A stretch of 39,242 nucleotides of DNA from Aminobacter aganoensis (GTDB taxonomy: Bacteria > Pseudomonadota > Alphaproteobacteria > Rhizobiales > Rhizobiaceae): positions 1-39,242 of the forward strand of contig NZ_JACHOU010000029.1 in the NCBI RefSeq assembly GCF_014206975.1, written 5' to 3'. Position 1 is the first letter of the stretch; the number at the start of each line of letters is the position of its first letter. The notes under the pieces were generated by a model. That model searched no databases, was not told the DNA's origin, and saw only the letters and a list, made by a program, of their open reading frames with translations. Shown piece by piece: positions 31,567-39,242 of the stretch. A program made the position numbers and the translations under genes.

Positions 31567-34079
31567 CCGCCAACCTCCGGAAACAGACCCATGATCGCTC
31601 CGCTTATGGCTGCCATCAACGCGAGAAAATGCCAGTAAAGGCAGGTGTTGCGCAGGTCCATGTCATGGGTCGGCGTAAGCCTGCCGGCGACACTGCGTGC
31701 CAGGCAGTAAAACTGCATGATTACGCCCAGACCGGCATGGACAACGGTCCATCCGACAAGCACCCACACGATGGCCGGGTAGACGTGGGCGACAGGGTCC
31801 ATGCGATGAAGCCAAGGTCCGGCCAGTGCGGCGGCGGCCGCAGCGATAGCGAGGACCGACGATGTCACGAGAATTGTGCGCATCAAGCCAACTGATCCGT
31901 TCGCATTGAGTGAACGTGCCAGCATCATCGTGCCCCAGGCCAACACGAAAAGGGCGACCGAAATTAGCGGCCAGGTCAAGCCAGGTCCGGTGGCGCCAGC
32001 GGTGAAATCCGCATGAATGGTCCAATAGAAGAAATAACCAAAGACGAGGCTGGCGAAACCGGTGGAGTTGCCGGTCATCGTGATGAACATCGCCCACCAT
32101 CCGACTGAGGCTGGGCCGGATGTGTAGAGAGGCAGGACGAGCCCGAGTCCCGCATCCCTTTCAGCTTTCTTCGGGATTTCGGCCGTGCCGGTCCATAACC
32201 AATAGAGGATCGTCGCCAGCGTAGCGAACCCTGCCAATGATGCAGCTAACCACCACTTGAAGGTCAGTGTCAGGAATACGGCTGCAAGGGCAACTGCCGC
32301 GATCATCGTGATACCGCCGGTTGCCGGCACCCGGATCACCTGCTCGGGCTTTGCATCCAGGACTGAAGTGACCATGCCCTCACGGCGTCCCTCCTCGACG
32401 TCGGGCAGGTAAAAGCGTCCGGCGTTCACGTCTGCCACAAGGTTTTTCTGATCCCACAGCGGGTAGCGGCTTTCGACGATCGGGATTGAACGTACCCCCC
32501 ACATTTCTTCCGGCTCGGAAATCCACTCCAGCGTGCCGGCATTCCAGGGGTTAAGAGCGCTCTTGGGATCTCCATGCTTCGGCCGCACGATATCTGCGAC
32601 CACGATCAAGACACCCGCCGCGAAGGTATATGCCCCTGCTGTCGACATGAGATTGAGCCAATCCCAGCCGAGGTCGCCCGGATAAGTGAAAACCCGGCGC
32701 GGCATTCCGCGCAGACCCGTCAGGTGCATAGGGAAGAAAGCCACGTTGAGACCGGTGAACATCAGCCAGAAGGCGATCTTGCCCCATCGAACGGACAGAT
32801 GCCGTGCGTTGATCAGCGGAAAATAGTAATAGATCCCGGCCACCACGGGAAACAGCATCCCACCAATCAGCACATAGTGGAGATGCCCGACCACGAAATA
32901 GGTGTCATGGGCCTGCCAATCGAATGGCGCCAGCGCAACCATGACCCCGGTGAGGCCGCCGATGACGAAAGTCGCAATGCTGCCGGCCCCAAACAGCATG
33001 GGAATGGACAGCACAACACGACCTGCAAGCATGGTCGCGATGAAGACGAATATCTGGACCGCGGTCGGGATTGCCACTGCAGCGGAGGCGGCAGAGAAGA
33101 AGGCGAGTGATATCTGCGGGAGCCCGGTTGTGAACATGTGGTGAACCCACAGGCCGAAAGACAAGAAACCTGTCCCTACTGCCGCCAGCACGATCCATGA
33201 ATAGCCGACAATAGGTCGTTGCGCGAAGGTAGGCACGATCATCGCCATCAATGCGATGGCGGGCAGAAAGATGATGTAGACCTCCGGATGGCCAAAGATC
33301 CAAAACAGGTGCTGCCACAGCAGCGGGTCGCCGCCGCGGGCCGGGTCGAAAAATGGCCAGTCGAACATACGTTGAAGTTCGAACAGAATGTCGCCCGCGA
33401 TCAGAGGCGGAAAGGCAAACAGGATCATTCCCGCAACCACCAGAAGATACCAGGCAAAGAGCGGCATCAGGTTGATGCGCATTCCGGGTGCGCGACATTT
33501 CATGATGCCGACAATGATCTCGACCGCCGCGGCAATGGAGGCGACCTCGATGAATGAAAGGCCGAGTAACCATATGTCGGCCCCGATACCGGAGAGCTTC
33601 TCGTCCGTTGCCAGGGGTGGGTACATAAACCAGCCGGACGATGGCGCTGCGTTGAAGAAAATCGACCCACAAACGAAAACGCCGCCAAGTAGAAAACTCC
33701 AGAAGCCAAATGCTCCAAGTCGCGGAAACGGAAGCTCGCGAGCGCCGAGCATCGGAGGCAGAAGGAAGATCGCTATCGCTTCAAATATCGGCACGGCGAA
33801 GAGAAACATCATCACCGTGCCGTGGAGTGTAAAGGCCTGGTTGTAGAAGTCGGCCGACACCAGATCATTGTCGGGTACGGCCAGCTGCGCTCGCATGATC
33901 AGTGCCAGCACGCCAGCAAAAAGCATGAACGCGAAAGCAGCGCCGGCGTACCAAATGCCGACATCCACATTGTTGACAGATGTCCAGTACCGCCAGCCCG
34001 ATGGTGTGCGCCACACTTCCCGCAGGCGCTGTTCCTGCGCTTTTCCTGGTGGTGCCGAGGATCTGGCGCGGGTGTTCAT
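31563..34079 (-). CDS. Haem-copper oxidase subunit I fused to subunit III
   Basis: An 838-residue cytochrome c oxidase core. Subunit I covers about residues 40-560 and shows the haem and CuB ligands: His in FTLHGTVMM, the GHPEVY motif with the Tyr crosslink partner, the His pair in WVHHMFTTG, and both His in GHLHYVLIGG. The C-terminal 250 residues add further membrane helices of subunit III type (YFFYWTIHADFT, then HWHFL-like YWHFLALMAAISG), a natural I+III fusion. The motif usually reading PTGIKVF is PTAVQIF here, so the K-channel lysine is replaced by glutamine. ATG 34079 overlaps the subunit II stop (ATGA); the TTG at 34097 is rejected. Confidence 0.95.
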   Translation of the reverse strand: MNTRARSSAPPGKAQEQRLREVWRTPSGWRYWTSVNNVDVGIWYAGAAFAFMLFAGVLALIMRAQLAVPDNDLVSADFYNQAFTLHGTVMMFLFAVPIFEAIAIFLLPPMLGARELPFPRLGAFGFWSFLLGGVFVCGSIFFNAAPSSGWFMYPPLATDEKLSGIGADIWLLGLSFIEVASIAAAVEIIVGIMKCRAPGMRINLMPLFAWYLLVVAGMILFAFPPLIAGDILFELQRMFDWPFFDPARGGDPLLWQHLFWIFGHPEVYIIFLPAIALMAMIVPTFAQRPIVGYSWIVLAAVGTGFLSFGLWVHHMFTTGLPQISLAFFSAASAAVAIPTAVQIFVFIATMLAGRVVLSIPMLFGAGSIATFVIGGLTGVMVALAPFDWQAHDTYFVVGHLHYVLIGGMLFPVVAGIYYYFPLINARHLSVRWGKIAFWLMFTGLNVAFFPMHLTGLRGMPRRVFTYPGDLGWDWLNLMSTAGAYTFAAGVLIVVADIVRPKHGDPKSALNPWNAGTLEWISEPEEMWGVRSIPIVESRYPLWDQKNLVADVNAGRFYLPDVEEGRREGMVTSVLDAKPEQVIRVPATGGITMIAAVALAAVFLTLTFKWWLAASLAGFATLATILYWLWTGTAEIPKKAERDAGLGLVLPLYTSGPASVGWWAMFITMTGNSTGFASLVFGYFFYWTIHADFTAGATGPGLTWPLISVALFVLAWGTMMLARSLNANGSVGLMRTILVTSSVLAIAAAAAALAGPWLHRMDPVAHVYPAIVWVLVGWTVVHAGLGVIMQFYCLARSVAGRLTPTHDMDLRNTCLYWHFLALMAAISGAIMGLFPEVGG

Positions 34080-35227
34080 TCGAGCCCTTTCAGCCAAACG
34101 GCGATCGACCGGATGTCGTCCGGAGGCAACATGTCGAAAGCTGGCATGTGCGTGCCGGGCTTGATTGCATCAGGTCTGACTATGAAGCTCGAAATGGTCT
34201 CCGGCGTGTTGGGCAGGATGCCCGCGCCAAGCGTGTTGCGTGATCCCAGATGTGACAGATCAGGCCCGAACCGGCTTGCGGCGCTGGTCCCCTCAACACG
34301 ATGACAGCTGCCACAGCCATGTTTTTCAAAGAGCTCCGAGCCCGGAGCGAAGACACCTGGCGATGGCTGCTTTCGCCTTTCGGTCCAGAGGGCGAATTCC
34401 TGCACAGGAAGGGAGGTTACCTCCACGGCCATGAGTGCATGGGAGGTCCCGCAATATTCAGCGCAGGGTCCACGGAAGCGGCCTTCCTTGGTGGCGACAA
34501 GGGAAAGCCGATTGGTGCGACCAGGGATCATGTCCACCTTGCCGGCAAGCGATGGGATCCAGAAGGAATGGATCACGTCAGTGCTTTTAAGTGAGAACTC
34601 AACGCGCTGGCCAACTGGCAAAACGATTTCGTTTGCAGTTCGGAACTGAACTCCGCCCGGAAGCCGGTAGATCACATCCCACCAGAATTGCCGACCGGTG
34701 ACTTCAATAATGACTTGAGGCGCTCCCGAATTTGCGAAGGGCCTCAATCCAGGCATCAACCAGAGTGCATAACCAAGCAGGCCGACCAATGCAGCGGACG
34801 GGAGAACCGCACCTCCCCAAAATACGAGTTGGGTGGCAGCTCGATTGTCGATCGGTCCTAGCTTTCCCCGGATTGCGGTAGCTAGCAGTGCCATCAAGCC
34901 GAGCCATATCACCGCGCCGCCGCCCAGCATCGCCCAAAACAGCTGGGCAACGCTCGCGGCTTCCTCGCCGGATGGCTCCAATGCCGATTGTTGTCCCGAG
35001 CAACCCCAAAGAGCCAAGCCTAGAAAAAGGATAATGCATCTACACTGGTAGATGCATTTAGAGTTTGTAGGTCGATTTGATGCCGCGACGATATTCTTGC
35101 TCCGGTCAGAAATGTCGACCTCAAGGGACCATAACCCGTGGAGCAGGGGACGGTTCCCCTCCTGATTTGTCCGGAGGGGTTTGCTGACCGCCGTGAGGAT
35201 ACCACTACTCTCCGAGATAGCTGCCAA
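34076..35227 (-). CDS. Oxidase subunit II with CuA and cytochrome c domain
   Basis: Subunit II of a caa3-type oxidase. From the N-terminal side it has a lipoprotein-like segment (CIILFLGLALWGCSG), two membrane helices, and a CuA cupredoxin domain (DVIHSFWIPSL, CAEYCGTSHALM with all copper ligands). A C-terminal heme c domain follows (GCGSCH, with a late Met in HMPAFDML). It accepts electrons from cytochrome c and passes them to subunit I. The only standard in-frame start before the lipobox is ATG 35227, which gives an implausible ~60-residue extension. The true start probably lies close to the hairpin at 35034-35057 and may be non-standard or mutated. First gene of the oxidase operon. Confidence 0.9.
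   Translation of the reverse strand: MAAISESSGILTAVSKPLRTNQEGNRPLLHGLWSLEVDISDRSKNIVAASNRPTNSKCIYQCRCIILFLGLALWGCSGQQSALEPSGEEAASVAQLFWAMLGGGAVIWLGLMALLATAIRGKLGPIDNRAATQLVFWGGAVLPSAALVGLLGYALWLMPGLRPFANSGAPQVIIEVTGRQFWWDVIYRLPGGVQFRTANEIVLPVGQRVEFSLKSTDVIHSFWIPSLAGKVDMIPGRTNRLSLVATKEGRFRGPCAEYCGTSHALMAVEVTSLPVQEFALWTERRKQPSPGVFAPGSELFEKHGCGSCHRVEGTSAASRFGPDLSHLGSRNTLGAGILPNTPETISSFIVRPDAIKPGTHMPAFDMLPPDDIRSIAVWLKGLE
35034..35057. repeat. Perfect 10-base inverted repeat at the subunit II start
   Basis: Arms ATGCATCTAC / GTAGATGCAT with a 4-base loop, exactly where translation of the oxidase subunit II should begin. It could be an operator, an RNA hairpin over the start, or the scar of an insertion. 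Confidence 0.7.
35156..35179. promoter_or_regulatory. Hairpin upstream of the oxidase operon
   Basis: Arms CCCCTCC / GGAGGGG separated by 10 bases, about 100 bases upstream of the subunit II lipobox codons. No T-run follows on either side, so it is not a simple terminator. Possible regulatory hairpin or operator. Confidence 0.45.
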
Positions 35228-35339
35228 GCGGCCCGAAGTTCCTAATCTTAAAACATCGGGTAGAGATCGGGTCTTTGCCGCAACGATTCATGGGGAGTTG
35301 CAAGTTGCAACCCGATGATCAGTGTGCGCGTTGAGGGGG

Positions 35340-35588
35340 ATGGAATTTAGGCCGAGCATCTGGGTCAAAGAGGGTGATTTCGCGTTTTTCGCTATCGCCT
35401 CCGTTAGAGATGCCATCGACTTCCTGGATGCATGGCCCTCTGGTAAGCGAAACTCATTCTACTATTTGGCCGCAAACAGCCTTCAATCGGCAGTCGCGGG
35501 TGCGATCGAACCCGCTGAGGCGCGGGACGTCTTCGAAATCTTTTGCCGAGAAACCGGCATTCTGGTCGAAGCCAAAATGCTCGATTGA
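35340..35588 (+). CDS. DUF982 family protein
   Basis: An 82-residue protein of DUF982, a family of small proteins that is abundant in rhizobia and of unknown function. The characteristic pattern is present: VKEGDFAFFAIASVRDAIDF, WPSGKRNSFYYLAANS (the WP-G-x-x-Y-x-x-A core), and PAEARDVFEIFCRETGILVE. ATG 35340 is preferred. GTG 35322 is in frame but adds residues that are not family-like, although GAGGGGG lies immediately before the ATG and is too close for ideal spacing. It stands alone, divergent from the oxidase operon. Confidence 0.82.
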   Translation: MEFRPSIWVKEGDFAFFAIASVRDAIDFLDAWPSGKRNSFYYLAANSLQSAVAGAIEPAEARDVFEIFCRETGILVEAKMLD

Positions 35589-35769
35589 ATTTGGTCACAT
35601 TCAGCGGAGCGCGAACGACGTCTGAAGGCGGCGCTGTTTACCTGGGATGAAAGCGATCGTTGCAGGCGACCGTGCAGCAAATTAATTCAGCTACCCCGAG
35701 TTGAAGTTCCCGACTGCTCTGCTTTCCGATGGGAACGGAAGTGAAGTGTAAGCCGGTGTCCGCGCCGCG

Positions 35770-35852
35770 AAGAGTGAGAGTGGGAATGGGAAATCCATGA
35801 CGGGTTGAGTGTCGAAAGAGAGGCTGTCGGCGCCCGTCATGGAGTTGGTCCC
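35770..35852 (+). promoter_or_regulatory. Structured leader, copy A (before DUF932 gene)
   Basis: The box AAGAGTGAGAG (35770-35780) is followed by an 11-pair perfect stem: 35794-35804 (TCCATGACGGG) with 35833-35843 (CCCGTCATGGA). An inner stem (35813-35818 with 35824-35829, one A-G mismatch) carries loop AGAGG. The Shine-Dalgarno GGAG (35841-35844) is inside the outer stem, 8 bases before the ATG. A second copy with compensatory changes precedes the next gene, so this is probably a cis-acting RNA that controls translation. Confidence 0.75.
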
Positions 35853-37046
35853 ATGAACATGCAGGTTCTCGAGGCTCGCCGCGAATCGAGCGGCGGATAT
35901 AAGGTTGATGTCAGCCGTGGAGAGCGCATCGGGCGAGTCTCGTCCGAGTGGTTCTCCCGCCCGGCTGACGAACGCTATCTGTCGCTCACCGAGCTGGGCC
36001 GTTCGGTTCGCGCCCGGACCGAGCGCAGCCGAACGCGCGTGGTCGAAACTGCTCTTATCCATGTTGAGGCCAGTCGATCGGACCCGGAGCGCCTATCTCT
36101 GATCCTGCCCGGATCGGATACCCCGGTAGCGCCGACGCATTGGAGCTTTGGCCAACTCGCCAGCCAGGTGGGAGCGCCCGCCGCCTATCTTCGCCAGCTT
36201 CCGGCCGCGCTCGCAGGCATAAACCTGCAATATGGGCTCACGTCGCACCGGGTCGAGCAGATCAAGACCCTCGAAACGGAGAACGGACGGGTCGACCTGC
36301 GTGCCGTGACTGGTCCTGACTATGGCCGCATCTATGACCATGAACTGGTTGAGGCGGTGCAGAAGATTGCCGGCAACGGCACGGGCGACACCCGCTGGAA
36401 GGTGCCCGGTGTGCTGGATTGGTCGACCGGCGTCTACAATCCTCGCGTCGACATCACCAAGGACACAACGACGCTGTATGCGTCCGATCGCGACGTATTC
36501 CTGTTCTTGGTGGACGATCTGAATCCCATTGAGGCCGGTAGGCTCCCCGACGGTTCGCCCGACCTCTATTTCCGCGGCTTCTATTGCTGGAATTCCGAAG
36601 TCGGTGCCAAGACCCTCGGCATGGCGAGCTTTTATCTCCGTGCGGTCTGCCAGAATCGAAATCTCTGGGGGGTCGAGGATTTCCAGGAGATCACCATCCG
36701 TCATTCGAAATATGCTGCATCGCGCTTCGCCCACGAGGCCGCGCCAGCGCTGCTGAATTTCGCGAATTCCTCACCCACCCCGTTCATCAAGGGTGTCAAG
36801 GCCGCGCGTGAACGGATTGTCGCCAAGACCGATGACGACCGTACAGACTTCCTGCGAAAGCGCGGCTTCTCAAAGGCCGAGACCGGCAAGATCATCGAGA
36901 CTGTGCTTGCAGAAGAAGGCCGCCCGCCCGAGTCGATCTTCGACTTTGTCGCCGGCATCACCGCCCTCGCTCGCGATAAAATCCATCAGGATGCGCGGCT
37001 GGAGCTGGAGGGCAGGGCCAAGAAGCTGCTCGACCGCGCTGCCTGA
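35853..37046 (+). CDS. DUF932 (phage/plasmid-like) protein
   Basis: A 397-residue soluble protein of DUF932, a family carried by plasmids and phages; some relatives are described as phage/plasmid-like protein TIGR03299. Recognisable parts are WSFGQLASQVGAPAAYLRQL near residue 95, the VTGPDYGRIYDHELVEAVQK stretch, DRDVFLFLVDDLNPIE, and YFRGFYCWNSEVGAKTLGMA, followed by ENRNLWG-type CQNRNLWGVED. The C-terminus is helical and charged. ATG 35853 is chosen for the GGAG 8 bases upstream; the longer frame runs back through the hairpin. It precedes the ParB-like gene and shares its leader type, suggesting joint control. Molecular role unknown. Confidence 0.9.
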   Translation: MNMQVLEARRESSGGYKVDVSRGERIGRVSSEWFSRPADERYLSLTELGRSVRARTERSRTRVVETALIHVEASRSDPERLSLILPGSDTPVAPTHWSFGQLASQVGAPAAYLRQLPAALAGINLQYGLTSHRVEQIKTLETENGRVDLRAVTGPDYGRIYDHELVEAVQKIAGNGTGDTRWKVPGVLDWSTGVYNPRVDITKDTTTLYASDRDVFLFLVDDLNPIEAGRLPDGSPDLYFRGFYCWNSEVGAKTLGMASFYLRAVCQNRNLWGVEDFQEITIRHSKYAASRFAHEAAPALLNFANSSPTPFIKGVKAARERIVAKTDDDRTDFLRKRGFSKAETGKIIETVLAEEGRPPESIFDFVAGITALARDKIHQDARLELEGRAKKLLDRAA

Positions 37047-37120
37047 TCCCCATAACGGGCGATTCCGTTTAATCGGCTTTGCGTCGTGGGTCCGTTCCGT
37101 AACTTTTGCGCTGCCCTTCT

Positions 37121-37203
37121 AAGAGTGAGAGGGCGGCGCTTCGCTTCGTGACGGGTATCGGTTCGAGAGAGAGGCTCTCGGCGCCCGTCGCGGAGTAACT
37201 GCG
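37121..37203 (+). promoter_or_regulatory. Structured leader, copy B (before ParB-like gene)
   Basis: The same box AAGAGTGAGAG (37121-37131) is followed by a 12-pair stem: 37144-37155 with 37184-37195, including two G-U pairs. A perfect inner stem CGAGAG (37164-37169) / CTCTCG (37175-37180) carries the same AGAGG loop. The Shine-Dalgarno GGAG (37192-37195) is again buried, 8 bases before the ATG. Relative to copy A, one A-T pair becomes G-C and two pairs become G-U, which is evidence of selection on the fold. Confidence 0.78.
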
Positions 37204-39204
37204 ATGGCAATTGCCGTTCAGAAGATCACCCTGTCGTCCTCGCGCGATATCCCCTTCAACAAGCTGGTGCTCAGCCAGTCCAACGTCCGGCGCGTAAAGG
37301 CCGGCATCTCGGTCGAGGAGCTCGCCGAGTCGATTGCCAGGCGCGGCCTCATTCAGAGCCTTCATGTCCGGCCCGTCCTCGACGGCGAGGGTCAGGAGAC
37401 GGGCATGTTCGAAGTTCCCGCCGGCGGTCGCCGCTATCGCGCGCTCGAAATGCTCGCCAAGCAGAAGCGCCTAAACAAAACGACGCCGGTTCCCTGCATC
37501 GTATCGGCCGCAAACTCTGACATTCTCGTCGACGAGGTCTCTCTGGCCGAAAACATCGAGCGCGCGCCGCTGCATCCGCTCGACCAGTTTCGGGCCTTCC
37601 AGGCAATGCGCGAGAAGGGAATGACCGAGGAGGCCATCGCAGCCGCCTTCTTCGTTGGCGTCAACATCGTGAAGCAACGCCTGCGCTTGGTATCAGTTTC
37701 ACCTACGCTTCTGGACGTCTATGCCGATGATGGCATGACCCTCGAGCAGCTCATGGCCTTCAGCGTGTCGCACGACCATGCCCGCCAGGATCAGATTTGG
37801 GATGCCGTGCGCAATAGCTGGCAGAAGGAGCCCTATCAGATCCGCCGTATGCTGACCGAGACGACTGTTCGCGCTTCCGACAAACGTGCTGTCTTCGTCG
37901 GCATCAACGCCTATGAGGCCGCAGGCGGCATCGTCCTGCGGGATCTTTTCCAGTCTGATGACGGCGGTTGGCTTCAAGACGTCGGGCTACTGGACCGGCT
38001 CGTCTCCGAAAAGCTGACCGTGATCGCCGACGAGTTTGCCGCCCAAGGTTGGAAATGGGTCGAAGCAGCCCTCAGCCTCCCTTACGGCGTCACCCATGGT
38101 CTCCGAAAGATTGAGGGCGTTCCGCTCGACATCACTGCGGAGGAGCAAGCGACACGCGAAGCGCTGCAGGCGGAACTCGATCGCCTGACCACCGAATATG
38201 AGGAGACGGACCAGCTCCCCGACCAGATCGACCAGCGCCTGGGCGAAATCGAAGCAGCCCTTGAAGCCCTCGACAACCGTCCTGTCCGTTATGATCCGGC
38301 CGAGGTCGCCATGGCCGGCGTGTTCGTCGGCATCGACGCCAACGGCTCGCTTTCTGTCGATCGCGGTTATGTCAGGCCTGAAGACGAGCGATCGGCCGAG
38401 GCCGACCATGAAACATCGGACGAAGAGGTCGATCCCGAAACCGGCGAAATTCGCGCCCCTATCGTGCAGCGCGCCGACATCACCATCGGCGGTCAGCCCG
38501 CTCAAACCGATGGGGATGCTGAGGAAGACGGCTTGAAGCCGCTGCCCGAGCGTCTGATCATCGAACTGACGGCTCATAGGACGCTCGCCTTGCGCGACGC
38601 TGTGGCGAACAATCCGCAAGTTGCCTTGACCATGTTGCTGCACAAGCTGGTCAGCGATACCTTCCGGATCACCGCACCGACTGGTTGCCTCGAAGCGAGC
38701 GTTAAACATCTCTATCTCTCCGGTCTCTCCCACGAGATGAAGGGCAGCCCTTCAGCGCAATCGGAGCGCGCACGCCATGAAAGCTGGGGGGATCACATTC
38801 CCGCAGACGATCAGACCCTCTGGGATTGGTTGGAACAGCTCGACGATGGCATGCGCCTCGACCTCTTGGCCCATTGCGTGAGCTTTGGGGTTAATGCGCT
38901 CTACGAGCGGCCAAATCCGCACGCGGTGTCGGGCATCAGTCGCCACGGCCTGGATGTGCGCCTCGCGCAAGCCGACCGGCTCGCTGTTGCCACGGGACTC
39001 GATATGGTCGCAGTGGGTTGGAAGCCGACAGTCGAAAATTACCTCGGCCGGGTCACGAAGGGTCGCATTCTCGAAGCCGTCCGCGAGGGCGCTGGCGAGC
39101 GGGCGGCCGAACTCATCGATCACCTGAAGAAGGGCGACATGGCCAACTGTCGCTTGGCATTTAAATGCAAGAATGCGGTGGTTTTGCCCGGGTTAGGCAC
39201 TTAA
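37204..39204 (+). CDS. Large ParB-like nuclease/partition protein, C-terminus replaced
   Basis: A 666-residue ParB/Srx-domain protein of the large plasmid type. The N-terminal ParB domain shows SQSNVRRVKAG, GLIQSLHVRP, the GGRRYRALEML box and the ENIERAPLHPLDQFRAF motif, then a KorB-like helical DNA-binding part (TEEAIAAAFFVGVNIVKQRL). The middle is a coiled, acidic region, and the last third is a conserved helical domain. Such proteins are common beside DUF932 genes on rhizobial replicons; they are not the RepB partition protein. After GDMAN (about 39,145) the sequence departs from the EAERLL-type ending that I recall for relatives and runs into CRLAFKCKNAVVLPGLGT, so the gene is probably truncated by an insertion or rearrangement. 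Confidence 0.88.
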   Translation: MAIAVQKITLSSSRDIPFNKLVLSQSNVRRVKAGISVEELAESIARRGLIQSLHVRPVLDGEGQETGMFEVPAGGRRYRALEMLAKQKRLNKTTPVPCIVSAANSDILVDEVSLAENIERAPLHPLDQFRAFQAMREKGMTEEAIAAAFFVGVNIVKQRLRLVSVSPTLLDVYADDGMTLEQLMAFSVSHDHARQDQIWDAVRNSWQKEPYQIRRMLTETTVRASDKRAVFVGINAYEAAGGIVLRDLFQSDDGGWLQDVGLLDRLVSEKLTVIADEFAAQGWKWVEAALSLPYGVTHGLRKIEGVPLDITAEEQATREALQAELDRLTTEYEETDQLPDQIDQRLGEIEAALEALDNRPVRYDPAEVAMAGVFVGIDANGSLSVDRGYVRPEDERSAEADHETSDEEVDPETGEIRAPIVQRADITIGGQPAQTDGDAEEDGLKPLPERLIIELTAHRTLALRDAVANNPQVALTMLLHKLVSDTFRITAPTGCLEASVKHLYLSGLSHEMKGSPSAQSERARHESWGDHIPADDQTLWDWLEQLDDGMRLDLLAHCVSFGVNALYERPNPHAVSGISRHGLDVRLAQADRLAVATGLDMVAVGWKPTVENYLGRVTKGRILEAVREGAGERAAELIDHLKKGDMANCRLAFKCKNAVVLPGLGT

Positions 39205-39242
39205 TCGTGAGAATTCCTGCAGCCAGATTCTCAAATTAACTG
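39148..39242. mobile_element. Possible mobile-element end truncating the ParB-like gene
   Basis: From about 39,148 the sequence no longer fits the ParB-like gene. It begins TGTCGCTTGG and contains the perfect palindrome GCATTTAAATGC (39157-39168). GAGAAT (39209-39214) is repeated inverted as ATTCTC (39227-39232). A TG start with terminal symmetric motifs suits an insertion-sequence end (IS21-like is one thought), but the rest lies outside the window. Confidence 0.35.

Noticed and set aside
31563-34097. TTG start at 34097 for the fused oxidase subunit
   Set aside because: ATG 34079 forms the same ATGA overlap seen at other junctions of the operon and gives a normal N-terminus.
1-39242. CRISPR arrays, tRNA and rRNA genes
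   Set aside because: No regularly spaced repeats, and no cloverleaf or rRNA-like stretches were noticed on either strand by eye.

Overview
The window is GC-rich DNA from an alphaproteobacterium, most likely a Hyphomicrobiales member (Rhizobium/Mesorhizobium/Brucella relatives). It looks like a secondary replicon. It opens with the 3' end of repC of a repABC plasmid or chromid, followed by a tyrosine recombinase / DUF1403 / ScpB-like module of a kind I recall beside rhizobial repABC loci. An Omp25/31-type porin, DUF982, DUF932 and ParB-like genes and GTTC-N7-GTTC LexA-type sites fit the same group.

Layout. 0-1.4 kb: repC end and a decayed VapBC-like toxin-antitoxin pair. 1.4-4.5 kb: recombinase, DUF1403, ScpB-like. 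4.7-7.1 kb: large MscS-type channel. 7.7-17.3 kb: a GntR/FCD regulator divergent from a catabolic operon made of a peptide-type ABC importer (binding protein, two permeases, fused double ATPase), an NAD-dependent epimerase, an SDR dehydrogenase and a hydantoinase/dihydropyrimidinase. 17.5-19.7 kb: a CHASE4-like/GGDEF/EAL protein with a ruined GGDEF site and an intact EAL site.

19.7-27.2 kb is a decayed corridor. It holds a lipoprotein, phage tail-tube debris, a frameshifted DUF3291 gene, a nonsense-broken small membrane protein, an intact SRAP (YedK/HMCES) protein, an outer-membrane beta-barrel, and a nest of tiny cysteine-rich proteins, some broken. The nest is organised around a divergent promoter with a canonical LexA box. 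A near-copy of that promoter, 2 bp shorter, sits 2.15 kb upstream in front of a broken relative.

27.4-35.2 kb, all on the minus strand, is a respiratory cluster: CuA/cytochrome c subunit II, fused subunit I+III, a small membrane protein, a CtaG-type assembly factor, a triheme cytochrome c, a membrane-anchored sorbosone/glucose-dehydrogenase-like propeller and a flavodoxin-fold reductase. Most junctions are 1-4 bp overlaps. The layout suggests sugar or aldehyde oxidation feeding a dedicated haem-copper oxidase.

35.3-39.2 kb: DUF982, DUF932 and a large ParB-like gene. The last two are each preceded by the same structured leader, whose long hairpin buries the Shine-Dalgarno sequence and shows compensatory base changes between the copies. 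I consider this the best candidate for an undescribed regulatory element. The ParB-like gene loses its expected C-terminus at about 39,145, possibly at a mobile-element junction. No CRISPR array, tRNA or rRNA was seen.
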